Assembly (NCBI RefSeq): GCF_019655335.1
Contig: NZ_BPFD01000048.1
Span: forward strand, 1 to 37,288
Origin: Shewanella hafniensis
Lineage (GTDB): Bacteria > Pseudomonadota > Gammaproteobacteria > Enterobacterales > Shewanellaceae
DNA length: 37,288 nucleotides
Direction of reading: 5' to 3'
Positions 34,794 through 37,288 of the stretch are shown piece by piece. Position numbers and translations under genes: made by a program. The notes under the pieces were generated by a model. It was not told where the DNA came from. It saw only the letters and a list, made by a program, of their open reading frames with translations, and did not search any database. Positions within the stretch are counted from its first letter, which is position 1, and each line of letters begins with the position of its first letter.

Positions 34794-36137
34794 CTAATTT
34801 GGCAGTTGAATGCCCATATCACGCATTCTTGCCATCTTGTATCTTAAGGTTCGGGCGCTTATCCCCAGTTTTTCAGCGACCAGTTTGCGGCTTCCTTGGC
34901 ATTGATTAAGGGTTTCTAAAATAATCACATGCTCCTGCGCTTTAAGCTCTTCCCCTAAACCGTCTGGCTCGGCAGCAAATTGATCTAGGTCTTCAGCGCC
35001 TAAAATCACATCCTGCGCATCGATAATAATGTCATTAGCGGTGATCACTTGACCGGCTCTTAATATCAAAGCCCGCTGGATAACATTATCGAGTTCACGT
35101 ACGTTCCCCGGCCAGCGATGACTCAATAAACGTCGACGTGCATTTTCATCCAATTCAGGCACATCGGCGACATTCAATGCCTTGGCATGCTTAACCAGTA
35201 AATGGCGCGCAAGGGGCAGAATATCCGCTGGACGTTGACTTAATGCGGGCCAAGCTAAGGGGAACACGTTGATTCGATAGTAGAGATCTTCCCTAAAGCC
35301 ACCTGCCGCCACCACGGCTTTTAAGTCACGATTGGATGTGGCAAGCACGCGTACATCCAGCTTAATGGTTTTACGGCCGCCTAAACGCTCAACTTCACGC
35401 TCTTGTAATACCCGCAATAACTTAGCTTGTAAGCCTAAATCCATCTCAGAGATTTCATCTAGCAGCAAAGTGCCACCTTGAGCCTGCTCAAATTTCCCCG
35501 GACACGCTTGATAGGCGCCAGTAAATGCGCCTTTTTCATAACCAAAAAGGGTGGCTTCGAGCATATTCTCAGGAATGGCTGCACAGTTAATGGCCACAAA
35601 AGCTTGATCCGCACGGCCACTGTGTTGATGAATATAACGGGCTAAGACTTCTTTACCCGAGCCGCTTGGACCTAAGATCATAACCGATGCATCAGAAGCC
35701 GCAACCCGCTGAGCAAGTGCTAATAAAGCTAAACTCTTCTCATCGGCAACAACTGGCTGATCCACATTTTGTTTTAACGGCAAATAGCGGGAAACTTGAT
35801 TGAGCAAGACTTCTGGCGCAAAAGGTTTGGCTAAGTAATCGACAGCGCCCAATTTAATGGCATCCACCGCACTACCAATCGTGGCATAAGCTGTCATCAG
35901 CAACACTGGCAACTTAGGATGATGTTGCTGTAGGAAATTTAATAATCCTAAACCACCAATACCTTGCATTTGCACATCGCTAATGACTAAATCAAATTGA
36001 TGTTGTTTCAAGGCTAGAATAGCGTCTTCACCCGAGGCAACATCAACACACTCATACTGAGCCAACATTAAAGTATCCAACAAGGCTTCACGCAATGAAG
36101 CATCATCTTCAACGAGCAATAACTTTGCTTCAGACAT
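34794..36137 (-). CDS. flrC: Sigma-54-dependent flagellar response regulator FlrC
   Basis: 447 residues. The receiver domain has D54 (VISDVQMQG) and K104 (AKPF). The AAA+ sigma-54 activation domain has Walker A GPSGSGKE (156-163), the GAFTGA loop (203-208), Walker B GGTLLLDEISEMDL and the arginine-finger region REDLYYRINVFPLAWP. The Fis-type helix-turn-helix at the C-terminus is CQGSRKLVAEKLGISARTLRYKMARMRD. FlrC phosphorylated by FlrB activates intermediate flagellar genes such as hook, basal body and core flagellin genes in Vibrio. The start overlaps the flrB stop by 8 bases. Length is normal for the family. Confidence 0.96.
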   Translation of the reverse strand: MSEAKLLLVEDDASLREALLDTLMLAQYECVDVASGEDAILALKQHQFDLVISDVQMQGIGGLGLLNFLQQHHPKLPVLLMTAYATIGSAVDAIKLGAVDYLAKPFAPEVLLNQVSRYLPLKQNVDQPVVADEKSLALLALAQRVAASDASVMILGPSGSGKEVLARYIHQHSGRADQAFVAINCAAIPENMLEATLFGYEKGAFTGAYQACPGKFEQAQGGTLLLDEISEMDLGLQAKLLRVLQEREVERLGGRKTIKLDVRVLATSNRDLKAVVAAGGFREDLYYRINVFPLAWPALSQRPADILPLARHLLVKHAKALNVADVPELDENARRRLLSHRWPGNVRELDNVIQRALILRAGQVITANDIIIDAQDVILGAEDLDQFAAEPDGLGEELKAQEHVIILETLNQCQGSRKLVAEKLGISARTLRYKMARMRDMGIQLPN

Positions 36138-37212
36138 GAGTAATCTCCAAAGGTAATATCACCGCAGATTTAGCCCGAGGGAAGACTAAAGACACAGTAC
36201 AACCTTTATTCGGTAAGCAACTTAATTGCAGTTGTCCTCCATGATTGCGCACCACAGATTGCACAACCGCTAACCCGAGCCCAGTTCCCTGCGATTTTGT
36301 CGTAAAGAAAGGTTCAAGCACCTTCTGCTGCATATTGGCATCTAGGCCTTTGCCATTGTCGATGACATTCAGTAGTAACTGATCGCCCTCTTCTTTCGCC
36401 TGAATACGAATCTCAGTGGCGCCAGCTTCAATACTGTTCATGACTAAATTATTAATCGCCGAGCTTAACGCATTGGAATTAGCTAACATTAAACTGCTTG
36501 ATGTATCATCAAATGACAAGTCACAGCATTGCTTTGCCGCTATTGGCTCACAATTTGCCAAAACATTGTCGATAACCTCAGCAAGCGTAATCAAATCTCC
36601 GAGTTCATCCTGTCGGCCTTTCGCCATCAATAGCATGTCGTTAACCTGCCGCTCGAGTTCATTGAGTCTATCAACAAGTTTTTGCTGGAATTTCGCTTTA
36701 GCGGCATCGGATAACTTAGGACTCGCAAGATTAGAGGCATATAGCAAAGCGGCGGATAAAGGCGTGCGCACTTGATGCGCCAAAGTTGCGACCATTTTAC
36801 CCAGGGCCGATAAGCGTTGTAGATGGGAGATATTTTTCTGTAATAATCGAGTTTCAGTTAAATCAGTTAACACAATTAATTGACCAGGCTCTGGCGTGAG
36901 TGGCGTAATGGCTAATTTAACGCGGCGGCCATTACGCAGTGACACTTCGTGACCATCATCGTCCTGTGGCGCAAAGGCACTGTGGATTACATCAATCCAG
37001 CGAACGCCACACAAGGAGCGCTCTAGTAATTCAACTGCAACCGGATTGGCATCCGTGACTATACCGTCGCCATTGATAATCACCACGCCGGATGGCATAG
37101 CCTGTAAAATATGCTCCATTCGATTGGACATATTCGCGGCCTCACGCAGTTGGTTCCATTGTTTGCTAGTGTGCTTGAATGACTCAATTTGCGCTAGTGG
37201 GTTGGCTGACAT
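36130..37212 (-). CDS. flrB: Cytoplasmic flagellar sensor histidine kinase FlrB
   Basis: 360 residues with no transmembrane segment. A PAS-like domain (about 33-120: ILQAMPSGVVIINGDGIVTDANPVAVELL) precedes the HisKA domain with H146 (LAHQVRTPLSAALLYA). The HATPase domain has the N box NNLVMNSIEAGA, G1 DNGKGL, the FFTTKSQGTGLGLAV segment and a GG-containing end. It phosphorylates FlrC. The kinase is soluble, as in Vibrio FlrB and Pseudomonas FleS. I chose ATG 37212, preceded by GACGGAGTGACT. A GTG six bases upstream overlaps the ribosome-binding region. The leader contains a perfect 13-bp inverted repeat, and a sigma-54-type promoter lies just upstream. Confidence 0.95.
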   Translation of the reverse strand: MSANPLAQIESFKHTSKQWNQLREAANMSNRMEHILQAMPSGVVIINGDGIVTDANPVAVELLERSLCGVRWIDVIHSAFAPQDDDGHEVSLRNGRRVKLAITPLTPEPGQLIVLTDLTETRLLQKNISHLQRLSALGKMVATLAHQVRTPLSAALLYASNLASPKLSDAAKAKFQQKLVDRLNELERQVNDMLLMAKGRQDELGDLITLAEVIDNVLANCEPIAAKQCCDLSFDDTSSSLMLANSNALSSAINNLVMNSIEAGATEIRIQAKEEGDQLLLNVIDNGKGLDANMQQKVLEPFFTTKSQGTGLGLAVVQSVVRNHGGQLQLSCLPNKGCTVSLVFPRAKSAVILPLEITHV

Positions 37213-37250
37213 AGTCACTCCGTCAAAAAATTGCTTATGACGGAGTGACT
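37213..37250 (-). promoter_or_regulatory. Perfect 13-bp inverted repeat overlapping the flrB ribosome-binding site
   Basis: Minus strand AGTCACTCCGTCA (37250-37238) and TGACGGAGTGACT (37225-37213) are perfectly complementary around a 12-base AT-rich loop. The 3' arm ends right at the flrB ATG and contains the GGAG ribosome-binding site (37221-37218). It is either an RNA hairpin controlling translation or a DNA operator. The predicted sigma-54 start point (about 37239) falls at the inner end of the 5' arm. Confidence 0.85.
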
Positions 37251-37267
37251 GCAGTATCTATGCCAAA
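37249..37267 (-). promoter_or_regulatory. Sigma-54-type promoter of flrBC
   Basis: Minus strand ATTTGGCATAGATACTGCA has GG (37264-37263) and GC (37252-37251) 10 bases apart. TTGGCA and TGCA match the consensus. The start point would be about 37239 and the leader only about 27 bases. In Vibrio, flrBC is activated by FlrA with sigma-54. The gene beyond the right edge is expected to be flrA but is not seen. Confidence 0.78.
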
Positions 37268-37288
37268 TTGGAAATTAAACTTTAGAGG

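Noticed and set aside
1..37288. CRISPR arrays, insertion sequences, tRNA or rRNA genes, phage genes
   Set aside because: None was seen on either strand. Gene order is continuous and collinear with polar-flagellum loci, with no transposase frames or regularly spaced repeats.

Overview
This window looks like the polar-flagellum and chemotaxis locus of a gammaproteobacterium, most likely Shewanella or a close Alteromonadales relative. The support is gene order (flrBC, fliEFGHIJ, fliKLMNOPQR, flhB, flhAFG, fliA, cheYZ, cheA, cheB, parC, parP, cheW), polar-flagellum genes (flhF, flhG, flrB, flrC), polar chemosensory-array genes (parC/parP), and moderate-GC codon use. Species identity is inferred from recalled gene order, not from a search.

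Layout. From 226 to 5052 are non-flagellar neighbours: an RfaH-type antiterminator (-), a POT-family peptide transporter (+), an RssB-type response regulator (-) and an MlaA/VacJ-family protein (-). From 5053 to 7350 two plus-strand genes encode a second FliK-type C-terminal domain and a free-standing piece of the FlhB cytoplasmic domain. From 7429 to 37212 everything is on the minus strand. Read in the direction of transcription (right to left), it runs: flrB-flrC (regulatory kinase and sigma-54 activator); fliE-F-G-H-I-J (basal body, C-ring, export ATPase); fliK-L-M-N-O-P-Q-R-flhB (hook length, switch, export gate); flhA-flhF-flhG-fliA-cheY-cheZ-cheA-cheB-(unknown membrane protein)-parC-parP-cheW; and a DUF2802 gene beyond a terminator.

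Regulation. Four sites with sigma-54 -24/-12 geometry (GG, 10 nt, GC) lie just upstream of flrB, fliE, fliK and flhA. This fits the known polar hierarchy in which FlrA/sigma-54 switches on flrBC and the early structural operons. Many neighbouring genes overlap or are spaced by only a few bases, which suggests translational coupling.

Main points for a second look: (1) CheA carries three copies of a short acidic motif, in place of a recognisable P2 domain, that resembles both the FliM N-terminal and the CheZ C-terminal CheY-binding peptides encoded in the same window; (2) a perfect 13-bp inverted repeat before flrB would bury the flrB ribosome-binding site in read-through RNA but not in RNA started at the sigma-54 promoter; (3) a FliK-like/FlhB-C-like gene pair; (4) an unrecognised single-span membrane protein between cheB and parC; (5) FlhB with NPEH in place of NPTH; (6) an MlaA with no lipobox cysteine; (7) a terminator-like hairpin merged with the flhA promoter.
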